This document shows positions 1 to 10,073 of a DNA stretch of 64,000 bases, piece by piece; within the stretch, counting starts at the first letter, position 1, and the number at the start of each line of letters is the position of its first letter. The stretch is from NCBI GenBank assembly GCA_905220665.1, contig CAJNAR010000010.1, positions 248,001-312,000 on the forward strand, in the 5' to 3' direction. This DNA comes from Albugo candida (lineage: Eukaryota; Oomycota; Peronosporomycetes; Albuginales; Albuginaceae). Below the pieces are notes generated by a model. It saw only the letters and a list, made by a program, of their open reading frames with translations, did not search any database and was not told the DNA's origin. Made by a program: the position numbers and the translations under genes.

Positions 1-1
1 T

Positions 2-829
2 ATATGGCGTCTCGCGTCTCAGAAAGCGCAGCGTTTGGTCTTTGGGACGCAACATGGCGTCGCTCATTCCACAGACGAATATCTCTTACTGCAAGACACA
101 CTTTTCTTCCACGCGATTGTCCAATGTATCGAAACGATCCAAAGAAATTCCACAAGCGTTCCGGAGACAATTGCCGTCACACAAAAGCTCATTCAGATTT
201 TGGAAACGATATGTAAGGAATCCCATGCGTGTGCGTTGCTTTTGTGTGTCCATCAGCAAGGGTATCATCGATCGGTGCTTCCTCTCCTTGTCAGAGATCT
301 CAACGCCATGCAACAAATGTGGGAATATTGGCTAGCGACAAATTCATTGACACACTTTGTGTTGGGCGCCGACGATCAGAAACCTGTGCTTTCACTCTCT
401 CAATTGCATTTTCGAATATCGGTCTTCTTCGCGCTGTGTGAACGCTATTACAATGTGTCCACGTCGCACGATAGTGTCGTCAATACAGTGAAGCAGATCG
501 TTTCCAAGAAATTGCATTTGTTTGTGCGTGCGATTGTAATGACACACGACGATACAAAAGCTCATTTCTCATCAGCAGATACCCAATTGCAAGAAAAAGG
601 TGGCGCTTCAAACGTATCGTGGACGATGCTGACGTCGTTAATGGAGGCTGCTGCGACTTGCTGCCGACATATCGATTTTCTCGTCCCTTTTGTGCAATTT
701 CTCCATCAGATCAAAAAGGAGTATGCGTTGACCGATACAGAAGACGCCACGCCCGAAAGAAGCGTCCAATTCCAACTCCACGCTCTTGTGACTCGTTCCT
801 TTCGACATATGTGCCAATCGACCACTTGA
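2..829 (+). CDS. 3' end of a hypothetical helical protein (5' end outside window)
   Basis: The frame is open from the first base of the window to a TGA at 827-829, so this is the C-terminal ~275 residues of a longer protein. There is no convincing internal ATG start; the frame simply enters from the left. The sequence is rich in Leu, Phe, His and Gln in amphipathic spacing, which looks like helical-repeat scaffold protein. I see no catalytic motif, signal peptide or membrane segment and do not recognise the family. Its stop lies only 25 bp from the stop of the convergent Myb gene, the tight spacing expected in the gene-dense part of an oomycete genome. Function unknown. Confidence 0.6.
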   Translation: MWRLASQKAQRLVFGTQHGVAHSTDEYLLLQDTLFFHAIVQCIETIQRNSTSVPETIAVTQKLIQILETICKESHACALLLCVHQQGYHRSVLPLLVRDLNAMQQMWEYWLATNSLTHFVLGADDQKPVLSLSQLHFRISVFFALCERYYNVSTSHDSVVNTVKQIVSKKLHLFVRAIVMTHDDTKAHFSSADTQLQEKGGASNVSWTMLTSLMEAAATCCRHIDFLVPFVQFLHQIKKEYALTDTEDATPERSVQFQLHALVTRSFRHMCQSTT

Positions 830-854
830 GATCTCACTGCGTGCTCTGTGTCGC

Positions 855-2729
855 TCAGACTTTATACGGAATCAGCGATTTGTCATTGGAATTGGAGGTA
901 TGCTCTCCAGTCGACGTTTTCACTTCCGACTTTGTATTCATTGTGTCGTGAATCGGATCGAGTTGTGTCTCATTCGCATTGGATTTCTTCACATTCTCAT
1001 TGGTAGTGGATCCATTCATTTGAGCTGCTAAAAGACTTTCCATCGGTGGCGAAACGGGTCCATTCGTCCAATTTGGTGGCAGAGAATTCGCTTCCAACGA
1101 CTCGGAATTGAGATTTGACGGATTTAAAGTATTGGAATTCCGAGCATTAGGCGCATCTGATCGCGAAGATCGTTGTGATTGCACCTGATTCATCTGTATC
1201 TGCTGATGTTGGAGATATTGCTGCTGCTGGTACTGACGTTGTTGTTGTTGGTGACTTCGCGCGTTATTTGGCATCTGATAGTACAATTGCTGAGGCACTA
1301 ATTGATTTCCAATAAGATGGTACCCCTGAAGAGATTGGACTTGATATGCATTGCCATTATTCATTGTTTGCTGGAAAGGCTGTTGCTTGATCTGTGTTTG
1401 ATCTTGATGCGCCCTCATTTGCTGTTGTTGCAATTGAGCTTGATACTGAGCTAAAGCTTGTGCTTGAGCCTGTGCGTGGGCATGTGCCTGAGCCTGAGCA
1501 TGCGCGTGCGCCTGTGCTTGGGCTTGAGCGTGAGCGTGCGCATGTGCTTGAGCTTGAGCTTGTGCCTGAGCGGATTGCTGTTGTCGCGAGGTCGCCATCG
1601 CCATCTGATGCAATCCAAGATTCGATAATTGTTGTGGCTGAAGCGCTAACGATCCGCCGAGATATAAATTAGGGTCCGCAAAAAGAGCCGACACATTGTT
1701 ATTCTGTAGCATGTAATTGGCAACTTGTTGTGCATTGTTCAATAGTGGCCGATTCGTAGCTTCATAGTTCCCATCTTGCGTCATTGCCATCGAACTGGAC
1801 GTTGCGCTACTGACTCTGGTACTGGCTGTGCTGCGTGTGGTATTCGCTCCTTTCTCCATCGATTCCATCGAATTTCTCGCGGACAGACTTCCCGATCGCC
1901 GATTCGATATCGTCCCATAAAACATACTCGGTGACGATCCTGAGCGCTTCATTGTACGATATTTATCCTTCAGCTGGACATTTGTTCGATCATTGAATTG
2001 CGGTCCTAAATCCTTATCGGATAGAATCAAAGACCATACATTCCTCTGCCCGTGATACCGCTTCACGCCTTCCAACAGCGCTCGCTCTTCCACAGGTGTG
2101 AATGGACGATATTTTCGATGATTCTTCCGATTCTCCGTGTAAATCGATAATTCCGGCTTTGTTTTGATCAGTGTGCGCCATTTATCCTTTAAATCCACGC
2201 CACTACGCCCGTGAAACAATGGACCGAGGATCGGGTCGCGCAGAATAGAGCTCCACGGACAGCTGTCGTCGGCGTATCGCTGAACGCCTGTGATCAATGC
2301 TGTGACTTCGTGAGGGCAGTATTTGCGTCTTTTGCCTTTGACGCGTTCACCAATGTTCTCACAGTCCAAAGAGCCGTTCAAAACGTAGCCGCTGAACGCC
2401 TGTGAGTTTCCCGCGTCAACTGAAGCCGTTGGCGTTGGGAGTGAATTTCCCGACGATACAGACGCCAAAGAAGCGCCGGATGCTGCTGCATTCATTGCTG
2501 CTGCATTTGCGACCAAATTGACCGCTAATGAGTGTGCTGCTGCCACGTTTTGCGCTGCATTGGAGTGAAAATTAGGTGTGTAATGCAACGTCTGATGGAA
2601 CTGATTCGGCGTGAACGCGTTTTGAAATTGCTGCTGCTGCTGGATCTGCTTCAACTGCTGCATCTGAAGCTGCTGGAATTGCGAAGTCTCATCGTTTCCG
2701 TGCAGATTCTTTGTCGCAGTGCGCGCCAT
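855..2729 (-). CDS. Nuclear protein with two telobox-type Myb/SANT domains
   Basis: A 624-aa single-exon ORF. Residues 18-60 are Gln-rich. Two Myb-like domains follow back to back at about 132-187 and 203-261. The third helix of the first reads VDLKDKWRTL (178-187), which is nearly the canonical telobox of TRF-type telomere proteins. The second has VQLKDKYRTM (251-260). The rest is low complexity: Ser/Thr-rich, an Ala-Gln/Ala-His run at 387-430, and further Gln-rich stretches. Known double-telobox proteins such as yeast Tay1/Teb1 bind duplex TTAGGG-like DNA, either at telomeres or in promoters. A nuclear role in telomere-repeat binding is therefore inferred. The start was chosen because ATG 2729 begins the full Gln-rich N-terminus. 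Certain as a Myb-like protein; telomere function is inference. Confidence 0.85.
   Translation of the reverse strand: MARTATKNLHGNDETSQFQQLQMQQLKQIQQQQQFQNAFTPNQFHQTLHYTPNFHSNAAQNVAAAHSLAVNLVANAAAMNAAASGASLASVSSGNSLPTPTASVDAGNSQAFSGYVLNGSLDCENIGERVKGKRRKYCPHEVTALITGVQRYADDSCPWSSILRDPILGPLFHGRSGVDLKDKWRTLIKTKPELSIYTENRKNHRKYRPFTPVEERALLEGVKRYHGQRNVWSLILSDKDLGPQFNDRTNVQLKDKYRTMKRSGSSPSMFYGTISNRRSGSLSARNSMESMEKGANTTRSTASTRVSSATSSSMAMTQDGNYEATNRPLLNNAQQVANYMLQNNNVSALFADPNLYLGGSLALQPQQLSNLGLHQMAMATSRQQQSAQAQAQAQAHAHAHAQAQAQAHAHAQAQAHAHAQAQAQALAQYQAQLQQQQMRAHQDQTQIKQQPFQQTMNNGNAYQVQSLQGYHLIGNQLVPQQLYYQMPNNARSHQQQQRQYQQQQYLQHQQIQMNQVQSQRSSRSDAPNARNSNTLNPSNLNSESLEANSLPPNWTNGPVSPPMESLLAAQMNGSTTNENVKKSNANETQLDPIHDTMNTKSEVKTSTGEHTSNSNDKSLIPYKV
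1440..1571 (-). repeat. Hexanucleotide-like (Ala-Gln/Ala-His) coding repeat
   Basis: Inside the Myb gene, about 44 codons alternate Ala with Gln or His (residues ~387-430). The DNA is a degenerate GCN-CAN hexamer array. It may vary in length between isolates. Confidence 0.8.
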
Positions 2730-3754
2730 TTTGATGAATTATTGGAAGCGGAAATCTACACATAATGAATATTACATAAATGATCATTTCCGCGAGTAGG
2801 GATGGGAATGACCTCGAGTGAGAAAAGGCTTCGTGATGTGAATTGCCCTTTTCCCGGAAAAATAGGCGCACTGAATGGAAGTTATCGGAAGAGGGAATAG
2901 GCTCACTGTCGAGTTGAGGTCTTGGTATCGAAATAGAAAATAGCGTCAGAACGATATAAATAGATACAGCTGGAAGGGATGAAATGGCTTCAGGTGGAAT
3001 TGTTCCCTTATCCACGCATGTAGGCATCCCTTCCCCTACATTAAAGAATCTAAATATAGCAAAGACCTACCTCGACGGATGAATTCGGTGGAATGTGGCT
3101 TGTGGTGCGATCGGATACGCGATTATATAGGCTAATTCTTTGGGGATAGGCGGACGAATCGGATTGTTGGTACACCTGGACGCGATGCAGGTGAAGCGAT
3201 AGAATTCGTTGCAATTAGCTCGCTTGTAATTGGCCAGGGTGGTTTTGATGTTTATTTTTGATTCAAAAAGAGGAAATGGGGAAATATTAGGTGTTTTTCC
3301 CTTTTCCCTCCCTACTCGTGGTATGAATTACAACCAATCATTATCATCAGTCCATAAAAAAACCATACGCAAAGAGAATGCAACATGAGGTTTTATCAAC
3401 CATAAAGGATGGGAGTATTCACGCTGTAACAAACACACAATCGCGTCCATGTCGTCCACTCATGTCCATTACAAACATACGCTCTTTTACTTCGTATGCG
3501 ACTTGTATGCACATCGTATAAACATTCAGTTTTTTTGCATCGTGCGAACGATCAAAAAAAGTATACGATCGCTTTACGTTGCCCTAACTATTCCCTCTTT
3601 CCCTACTCCCGGCTCATCTGATTGGAAGACGGCTTTTAGAATTACTTACCACAGAGGGTTTCAGAAACGCAAACGCATTCCATCCGTCTGCGACAAAACA
3701 CATGCCAGGATAATGGCACATAAATTACAAAAATAGCATACATGCCTTCCTTAT
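2730..3754. other. Intergenic region, Myb promoter side and ARP3 3' side
   Basis: About 1 kb between two minus-strand genes. It should hold the 5' leader and promoter of the Myb gene and the 3' UTR of ARP3. I found no ORF with coding character and no RNA gene; the short open frames here are out of phase with the neighbours and lack motifs. Confidence 0.5.
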
Positions 3755-5111
3755 CTACATTATAGCACTAAAAACAGGATTATGCCGCGCAATTCGTGGG
3801 CCTTCTTCCTCGTATTGAGCTTTTGTGTGGCACACCTTATAAAATCCCGGCGTCGACGCCACCATGCTTCCTCCAAACCAAACAGCATATCGCTGCATTC
3901 GATGCGATAACACGTTCACTTGCAAAGGCTCCGCATTCACTTCTCCAAACTGCGAATGCAACTGCAAATTCTCTTGTTGTCGCTCATCCACTAAGCGTTT
4001 GATATCTCGCTGTAAACGCCTTCCAAAATCCTTAAACATTGTGCTCCCACCAGATAACACTATATTCTTGTAAAGGCCTCGTCGCGTATCGATTGGACAT
4101 TTGAGAATCGCATTGTCGACGACATTGGGCAATGGGGTTTGGAAATCTGTAGAGAATATTTCTGGATTGAAAAAGATCTCTGCAGCTAGAAACTGTTCGT
4201 ATCCAACATCCATTTCCATCGGTTGTTTCAATCGCGTTGTGTCCTTGTAAGGGATGATGTATTTCTCCGGCTTGGCATCGTATTTCTTGAATTCCTTGAC
4301 AATGTCCGAGCACACATACCCGTACTTCTCCTTGATTCGTTTCGATACATCCAGGGATTCTTCTGGAGGAATGTTTTCTCCACGATCTCGAAGCATTTTC
4401 TGGATAAAGTGGGTCACATCGCGACCTGCGAGAGGAATGTGTCGAATACAGCTCCCAATAACGTAGCCATCCGCAACTGGAATCACGTGTGTCACACCAT
4501 CGCCGGAATCAATCACGGTTCCTGTCAGTGAGCGTTGTGATGGATCCTTGATTTTGGGCCAGGACGCATACAGAGCCAATACTGCCTGGACGGCAATGTA
4601 TAGGCCCGGAACGTTGAAAGTTTCAAACATGATTTCTGCTGTGTATTCTCGATTTTCTGGAGGATTCAACGGCGGCTCTGTTAACAGCATATAATGCTCT
4701 TCTGGCTCACAACGTAAATGCTGAAAGAGACACCGCTGCCACATCTTTTCCATATGATCCCAATTTTGAATGACTCCTTGACTGATTGGATAATGAACCT
4801 GATGCGTGCTTGTGTGCATAAACGCCTAAAAATCGTTGTATAAGACGATAGAAATCGCAAAGAGCGCGGAACGGAGTACCTCATTACCGATGTAATAATC
4901 CAAATCCTCGATTCCTTGGCGACTTCGCACGTTTGAATCAGAGCCTCCTATCGCGATTGTGGAAGGGATTATATAGCTGGGCTCAGCGTTCCCCGCATAC
5001 CCCATCTTTGTGTACCTACCACGGACAATCAGATGTTGCATTCATTACGTTATGCTGAAGAAAACATCAAGCAAACCCAGTTCCATTATCGATAACAACC
5101 GTCGGCTTCAT
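3755..5111 (-). CDS. ARP3: Actin-related protein 3 (Arp2/3 complex), three exons
   Basis: The spliced product is 413 aa, close to the usual ~418 for Arp3. Exon 1 is 5077-5111 and encodes an actin-fold start (VVIDNGTG). Intron 1 is 5016-5076 (61 bp, GT-AG). Exon 2 is 4880-5015 and continues YTKMGYAGN. Intron 2 is 4826-4879 (54 bp, GT-AG). Exon 3 is 3755-4825. Arp3-specific features include the [12 protein letters not shown] stretch after the VLALYASWP segment, the second phosphate loop around [11 protein letters not shown], and the [18 protein letters not shown] segment. Arp3 pairs with Arp2 to form the nucleus for branched actin filaments in the cytoplasm. The frame is intact across all exons, so the gene looks functional. 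Confidence 0.95.
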
Positions 5112-5351
5112 GTATATCTACCGAACGCTCTTAAATAAAGGCTCTATGCTATAATTATAATTTGATGGCATTTTGTGGCTATGATACGAAATAAACACAA
5201 AGTTGCCATTCCCGGTGCGATCCATCACGCAATGTACCCCTCGTACAATTCCCTCTCACGCGGGCCTGACGAGCATTGGACGCCAGAAAATCGGTTCTTT
5301 ACACTCCGTAGCGCTCTGGCATTCCATCCCAATCATCCAATTAATTGCAGC

Positions 5352-7586
5352 TCATAACGTTGGTAGTACTTTTGATCTCAAATGGAATGCAATTTGCATC
5401 GCATTAGGACGTTCTTCCGGGTCCAACGCGAGACACGAGCGTGCAAGTCGTTCCAATGCTGGCGGACAGTCTTCAGAAAACCGCGGAGATACCTTTCCAG
5501 ACGATAACATTGGCAACAACTCGATTCCTTCCTTATCCAATACCAACGTTTGCTCACAACTGCTATTTCGTAAATGCTCCAATTCCGGAGTGAAATGATA
5601 CGGGGGATAACACGTATCCAATTCACTCAACACGATACCAAAGGAGTAAACGTCCGCTTTCTCCGTATATTTGTCGCCGCGTAAAACTTCCGGAGCCGTC
5701 CACAAAAAGGTGCCAACGCCCGACGTCATATTTTCATCCAATAAAACCTCTCGACTCAGTCCGAAATCATTCAATTTGGCTTCATACTTGTCACTGATCA
5801 AAACATTGAGCGATTTGATATCCCGATGGACGATCGGAACTGCCATGGAATGCAGATACACCAGAGCGTTTGCGATATTGGTGGCGATACCGAGCTTTCC
5901 ATTCCGCCACGTCAATTGTACGCTTTGCAAATCCTCTTTTGCTCGGCGAATATTGCGCAACACATGAGATAGATCGCCTCCTTCCATATACTCAGACACC
6001 ATGCAGAGTTCCGGGAGTGTTCGCCAGGCCAAGCCCACAAAGCGAACAATGTTGGGATGATGAAGACTCGAAGATAGGCGTATTTCTTGTGCGAATCTTT
6101 CGAGCGATCTTAGTCCATTTATTCCGATCGACTCGGCCGTCTGTGAGGAGCGGAAGACTTCCATTTTGGTACATGCTACAAGTGAATCTTTTCTCCCGCT
6201 TTTAGTGATGAGGTTCGTCGACTGTAAAGCATGATCAATTTCCTTGATTTGATCCGTTGTGAACATGCGTTTCACCGCAACAAACTGGCCGTCATATTCT
6301 GCTTTCCAGACTTCACCATTCGCTTTTCTCGCAACACAAGTCGTCAAGTGAATGCTTGCGTATGCGATCCGCTTCATAATGAGCTGAGAATCATCGAAAA
6401 ACTGCCCAAGCTTTTCAGATTGTTTCAAATAAATTTGATTTTTGACATCAATGTCTGTTGTCCCCCACCATCCGCCTTGTTTCTGTCGCTTTTGATCCTG
6501 CACAAATGCTTGGCTTTTGGGCACAGTCTCCAACATTGCAACCTGATGAGCTCCACTAAGACGTTGTACGTTTCTAAATGGCAAGGTTCCTTGCTCTGAC
6601 GATCGATGGTACATACAGCTATACGCTTCTTTGGTCATGGAATTCTGCCGTAGAACTGACCGCAGACGATAAAACAAGTAGCTGCACAATACGCCAGCGA
6701 CGAGTAATGCTATCGCCAAAATCACAGCGATCATAGAGTAATTAGTCGCTTGATCGATTTTTGAAAGCTTGAGTGTCGTGTCTAATTGCTCGAGCCATAA
6801 ATCGATAAGGAATGACTTTTCAGGTCGACACCATTGCGACAAACTATTGCTAACGTCTGTTTTTGTCAATTTACGACAAGGAACGATAAACGACGCTTTG
6901 TTGGGACAATTGTTCTTTGAGAATTGAATCTGAGGCTTTTCCTCAATCAAATAGAAATAACTCGAATTCGCTCCATTTTGCCGCGCTACATTCGGGTTGT
7001 CCACATACTTTGTGATTTGAATTTGGGATCCTCCATCCAACGTCCCGTCTTCTGACCACATGGGATTCCTACTGATGGAAGGAACATGAGCATCTTCTAA
7101 GATCCCACACCGTGTCGCTGTTTCGACTTGATCGACAAAGCAAGTGTCTTGGGATGAAAACACAAGAGAGAACGCATTGCACGTATCGTAATTGCATGCT
7201 TGTCGATCTGACATGCTACCCCATACGTACCCTCGTGCAATAAACACATCGTTCATTGTCTTCCCGCAATTCACATAAACCTGTTGTAATTCTGTGGTAT
7301 CGCGTGCCGGAAGCAAGCCATGCTCCCATAATAGAGCGCCCTGTAATGTAGTGGGAAGTTGGAGAAATTTATGATTTCCTATGCGCGTTCGTATGACTTC
7401 AGGCACTTTTTCTTCTGTGAGAAACGGAATCGACGGCATCGCTTTATGGTTCGCTGTTTGCATCGTGTAGTATTGCGCGGGGACGTCGATGCTTCCATGA
7501 CCGAATTTGAGAATACTAAATAATACCAGAAACGAGCGACAAGACTGGTGTCGCATGCTATTGAGTTTCTTATGAGGATAGAACAC
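5352..7586 (-). CDS. Transmembrane receptor-like protein kinase (TKL-type)
   Basis: A 744-aa intact ORF. A signal peptide lies at ~11-32 (the second Met, residue 11, may be the real start). A Cys-containing ectodomain covers ~33-283, one membrane helix ~284-307, and a Ser/Thr-type kinase domain ~404-742. Kinase landmarks are all visible: VAVK with Lys439, a probable helix-C Glu501, HRDIKSLN with Asp589, DFG at 607-609, APE at 631-633 and the VYSFGIVLSEL segment. There is a long insert (~450-490) between Lys439 and helix C. The domain layout is that of oomycete/protist single-pass receptor kinases that phosphorylate unknown targets in response to an external cue. The ectodomain is not one I recognise. 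It lies 240 bp upstream of ARP3 on the same strand. Confidence 0.9.
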   Translation of the reverse strand: MFYPHKKLNSMRHQSCRSFLVLFSILKFGHGSIDVPAQYYTMQTANHKAMPSIPFLTEEKVPEVIRTRIGNHKFLQLPTTLQGALLWEHGLLPARDTTELQQVYVNCGKTMNDVFIARGYVWGSMSDRQACNYDTCNAFSLVFSSQDTCFVDQVETATRCGILEDAHVPSISRNPMWSEDGTLDGGSQIQITKYVDNPNVARQNGANSSYFYLIEEKPQIQFSKNNCPNKASFIVPCRKLTKTDVSNSLSQWCRPEKSFLIDLWLEQLDTTLKLSKIDQATNYSMIAVILAIALLVAGVLCSYLFYRLRSVLRQNSMTKEAYSCMYHRSSEQGTLPFRNVQRLSGAHQVAMLETVPKSQAFVQDQKRQKQGGWWGTTDIDVKNQIYLKQSEKLGQFFDDSQLIMKRIAYASIHLTTCVARKANGEVWKAEYDGQFVAVKRMFTTDQIKEIDHALQSTNLITKSGRKDSLVACTKMEVFRSSQTAESIGINGLRSLERFAQEIRLSSSLHHPNIVRFVGLAWRTLPELCMVSEYMEGGDLSHVLRNIRRAKEDLQSVQLTWRNGKLGIATNIANALVYLHSMAVPIVHRDIKSLNVLISDKYEAKLNDFGLSREVLLDENMTSGVGTFLWTAPEVLRGDKYTEKADVYSFGIVLSELDTCYPPYHFTPELEHLRNSSCEQTLVLDKEGIELLPMLSSGKVSPRFSEDCPPALERLARSCLALDPEERPNAMQIAFHLRSKVLPTL

Positions 7587-8286
7587 TAGGAATGCAATTC
7601 GCTCCGTTGTTGACCGGTCTTTCCATCACATTTACGTGTCGGGGACCCTGCACAGTCACATGTAGAATCCTTTGGAAATTAAGGATTCGAGATAATTGAT
7701 ATGGATGAGGTGCTTATTTGGTCAATGCAAGACTGTATAAACGAATAGATCATGGCAATTTATTATTCGCGTGGCTTATGGGAGTTGATGATCTTTTCAT
7801 GATCATTTTATCTAGTCTATGCGTTTTAAAGAGGCAGAAAGCATCTCTCGATCCTGAGGATAGCATGTGTTCTTGGAGCAATATGATTTGTGAAAGGTAC
7901 AATAGCTTTTACCCATCAACCGCCTTCCACGTCGCTGCTATCAAAGGCGCCGCTCATGTGCTTACTAAATTTAAATAACCCACAACATGACTCAATTACA
8001 GAGAATTTCAATGCTTTAGAGATTGAACGATCATCCGTTATAATTCCGCCGGTTGTGTCTGTTACATATCACTCAGCTTATACTTTCCAAAGTTCGAGCT
8101 CGGTAATCTCCTCAGTCCCCATACGCGACAACCCGCATAAATCTACTCGGCGGTTAGCTAGAGTAGCTTTCGACAGTGGTTTTTGACCATAGCGCGACAC
8201 TTTTTCAGCGCGCACTGATGCTTTTCTACCTGTGCGTTTCCTGCACCGTATAGTATGATAACTTGTGGAAATAATTATAAGCTTTG
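7587..8286. other. Intergenic stretch with no supported gene
   Basis: This separates the conserved block from the repeat-rich block. It holds a small open frame (7718-7978, +) without a known motif and a second overlapping frame to 8186. Neither has a signal peptide or a recognisable domain. The last part (from about 8220) already resembles sequence before the MULE insertion upstream of the second nucleoside-hydrolase-like gene, so the tandem duplication starts here. Confidence 0.4.
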
Positions 8287-8304
8287 TATAGAATTAGTGT
8301 AAAA

Positions 8305-8859
8305 ATCGAAGGCAGCAAGGCAATTACACTTTTTTCATTATGAAAGAACGTTCGCAAATTCCTCCATTTCGCCACTGGGAATCTTATCCCATTCTCAATG
8401 CCGTTTGATAGACTCTTTGACGCAAATACTTAAGATGCATTGTAACAAACACGCATTTGATTACTTGATTCCATTCCCAAGTTGCTTTCACCTTCCAAAT
8501 CTTATAGCCTATTCTATAGGATGAAGTACAATGAAGCCTTAATAAATCAGGCAATTCCTTTATCGAACACGAGACATTCACCTAACACTCGCACTGTCCA
8601 TCACAATTCCCTCCCGAATATGGTATACGTCCACTATGCACTTTTTAGGAATGTTGGTATCGCTTGGCTGAGATGTGATGTCGCATTTCTCGATTTTGAT
8701 CATCCGCACCACCACCCAATAGCTCAAGGACTTTCTCATCGCGTATGTATCGCTTCAAAACTCGGTACCAACTGATCTGGTTATCGATTCTGTGTCAATT
8801 CTCCCTTAATTTTGGAATGCGGAAGTCTTCGTGCATTTGGATCACTGACGCGAGAGACG
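8305..8859 (+). repeat. Duplicated promoter/signal-peptide block, copy 1
   Basis: Matches 17576-18130 at a constant offset of 9271. I see a mismatch at 8326 and then apparent identity from 8327 to 8859 (533 bp), through the 5' flank, ATG, signal peptide and first mature residues. Divergence starts abruptly at 8860. Confidence 0.9.
8684..8696 (+). promoter_or_regulatory. Oomycete Inr+FPR-like core promoter of copy 1
   Basis: The 13 bases match the oomycete start-site consensus CATTYYNCAWTTT at 12 positions and lie about 60 bp before the ATG at 8745, the expected place. Confidence 0.55.
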
Positions 8860-10073
8860 GTGATATACTTTTGATGGATCTACTGGCAAGATCCGGCAAG
8901 GTGGAAAGACGCTGCCCAATGGGATTGCATATTGGCATTGTGCTTCCCAGCCCAACCAAGAAAACAATGGTGTCAAAAGCTTTCAATATCAACATGCATG
9001 ACAGAAAAAAAGTGAAGATTTATTTGGGCGCGACAACAACAAAAGATCCAAATGGCAGGCTCCCTTTTGATGGCAGAAACACAGAGTTCAGTGATTTTCT
9101 CAAAAAACATATGTCCGAGGACACTAGCATCCGTATGTTGATCACCGCACCATGCGTAGACCTCGCACTTGCCATCGAACAATCCGAGTCCGTCACGGAT
9201 GTAGACACAATCCAAGAGTTATTTTGGGCAGGTGGTATTTATGAAGAAAACAAGCAGTTTTTTGCAGCCTATAACTGGAAGAGAAACATATCTGCGACGC
9301 TAGCCATCCTCGGTATCAAGGAGCTACGACTCAAAAGTATTATTGTTACAAAGAATTCACACCCGTACGGGCTGAAGATGAACAGCCTTTCTTTTCCCCT
9401 TCTCATTCAAATGGTAGCCAACGTGTATGGTAAATATAATGCTCATAAAATAAAGGTAGGGGCCAAGTACGTGGGGGCTGAGCACTGGGAGTTATCCATT
9501 TTTAGTGACAATTTTGTGGCTACTATGCTCATGTTCTACCCAGAATGTATCAAGCAAAAACATTTGGTCAAATATACGCTCGAAAAGAAGGAACTTTCTG
9601 ATCCAAATTCTGATGCGGATGCGGTCATAGCGGACATACCCAGAGAACATGAGATGCCCGCGCTTGAGCACCCCAAAATTGAGACTCCAACGCCTAACGA
9701 AGAACCCCCAAGGAAACCCATTCTCTACCAGCATCTGTTCGTGAAGGCGCTTGAGCACCCCAAAATTGAGACTCCAACGCCTAACGAAGAACCCCCAAGG
9801 AAACCCATTCTCTACCAGCATCTGTTCGTGAAGGCGCTTGAGCACCCCAAAATTGAGACTCCAACGCCTAACGAAGAACCCCCAAGGAAACCCATTCTCT
9901 ACCAGCATCTGTTCGTGAAGGCGCTTGAGCACCCCAAAATTGAGACTCCAACGCCTAACGAAGAACCCCCAAGGAAACCCATTCTCTACCAGCATCTGTT
10001 CGTGAAGGCAATACATAAGAATGAATTTGAAAGCATAGTCATTAAGCTTTTTACAAGATTCATTCCGCTATAG
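8745..10073 (+). CDS. Secreted nucleoside-hydrolase-like protein, copy 1, with C-terminal repeats
   Basis: A 442-aa intact ORF. Residues 1-24 form a signal peptide (hydrophobic LIWLSILCQFSLNFG). The mature part follows the order of nucleoside-hydrolase motifs: ITDARDGD (33-40) at the DTDPGxDD metal loop; MLITAPCVDLALAI (131-144) at the GPLTNLA segment; WAGG (161-164) at MGG; YNWKRNISAT (176-185) at the EFNxxxDPEAA helix; and SDNFVATMLMFYPE (254-267) at the HDPxAVAxxxxP segment. The first Asp of the metal loop, one of the DD pair (Gly39) and the catalytic His (Ser254) are replaced, so it is probably catalytically dead. Residues 306-421 are four identical 29-residue repeats. No such family assignment is proven; fold and loss of activity are inference. 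An extracellular or host-directed role is likely. Confidence 0.75.
   Translation: MYRFKTRYQLIWLSILCQFSLNFGMRKSSCIWITDARDGDILLMDLLARSGKVERRCPMGLHIGIVLPSPTKKTMVSKAFNINMHDRKKVKIYLGATTTKDPNGRLPFDGRNTEFSDFLKKHMSEDTSIRMLITAPCVDLALAIEQSESVTDVDTIQELFWAGGIYEENKQFFAAYNWKRNISATLAILGIKELRLKSIIVTKNSHPYGLKMNSLSFPLLIQMVANVYGKYNAHKIKVGAKYVGAEHWELSIFSDNFVATMLMFYPECIKQKHLVKYTLEKKELSDPNSDADAVIADIPREHEMPALEHPKIETPTPNEEPPRKPILYQHLFVKALEHPKIETPTPNEEPPRKPILYQHLFVKALEHPKIETPTPNEEPPRKPILYQHLFVKALEHPKIETPTPNEEPPRKPILYQHLFVKAIHKNEFESIVIKLFTRFIPL
9660..10007 (+). repeat. Four perfect 87-bp tandem repeats in the coding sequence
   Basis: Units at 9660, 9747, 9834 and 9921, each 87 bp (29 codons), starting ALEHPK and ending QHLFVK. 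I see no base difference between units. Only one version of the closing H-x-F-(V/M) element exists in copies 2 and 3, so the expansion is specific to copy 1. Confidence 0.95.

Noticed and set aside
2689..3027. 112-codon minus ORF upstream of the Myb gene
   Set aside because: Overlaps the Myb start in another frame and has no domain; most likely leader sequence.
4032..4531. ORFs overlapping ARP3 exon 3
   Set aside because: Out-of-frame shadows of a clearly conserved exon.
8384..8775. Small ORFs repeated identically at 17655-18046
   Set aside because: They are identical because the whole 5' flank is duplicated, not because protein is conserved; they are absent from copy 3.
9492..10016. 174-codon minus-strand ORF made of repeats
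   Set aside because: It is the antisense of the four 87-bp units of the secreted gene. It stays open only because one open unit is copied in multiples of three; no start context, signal peptide or domain.
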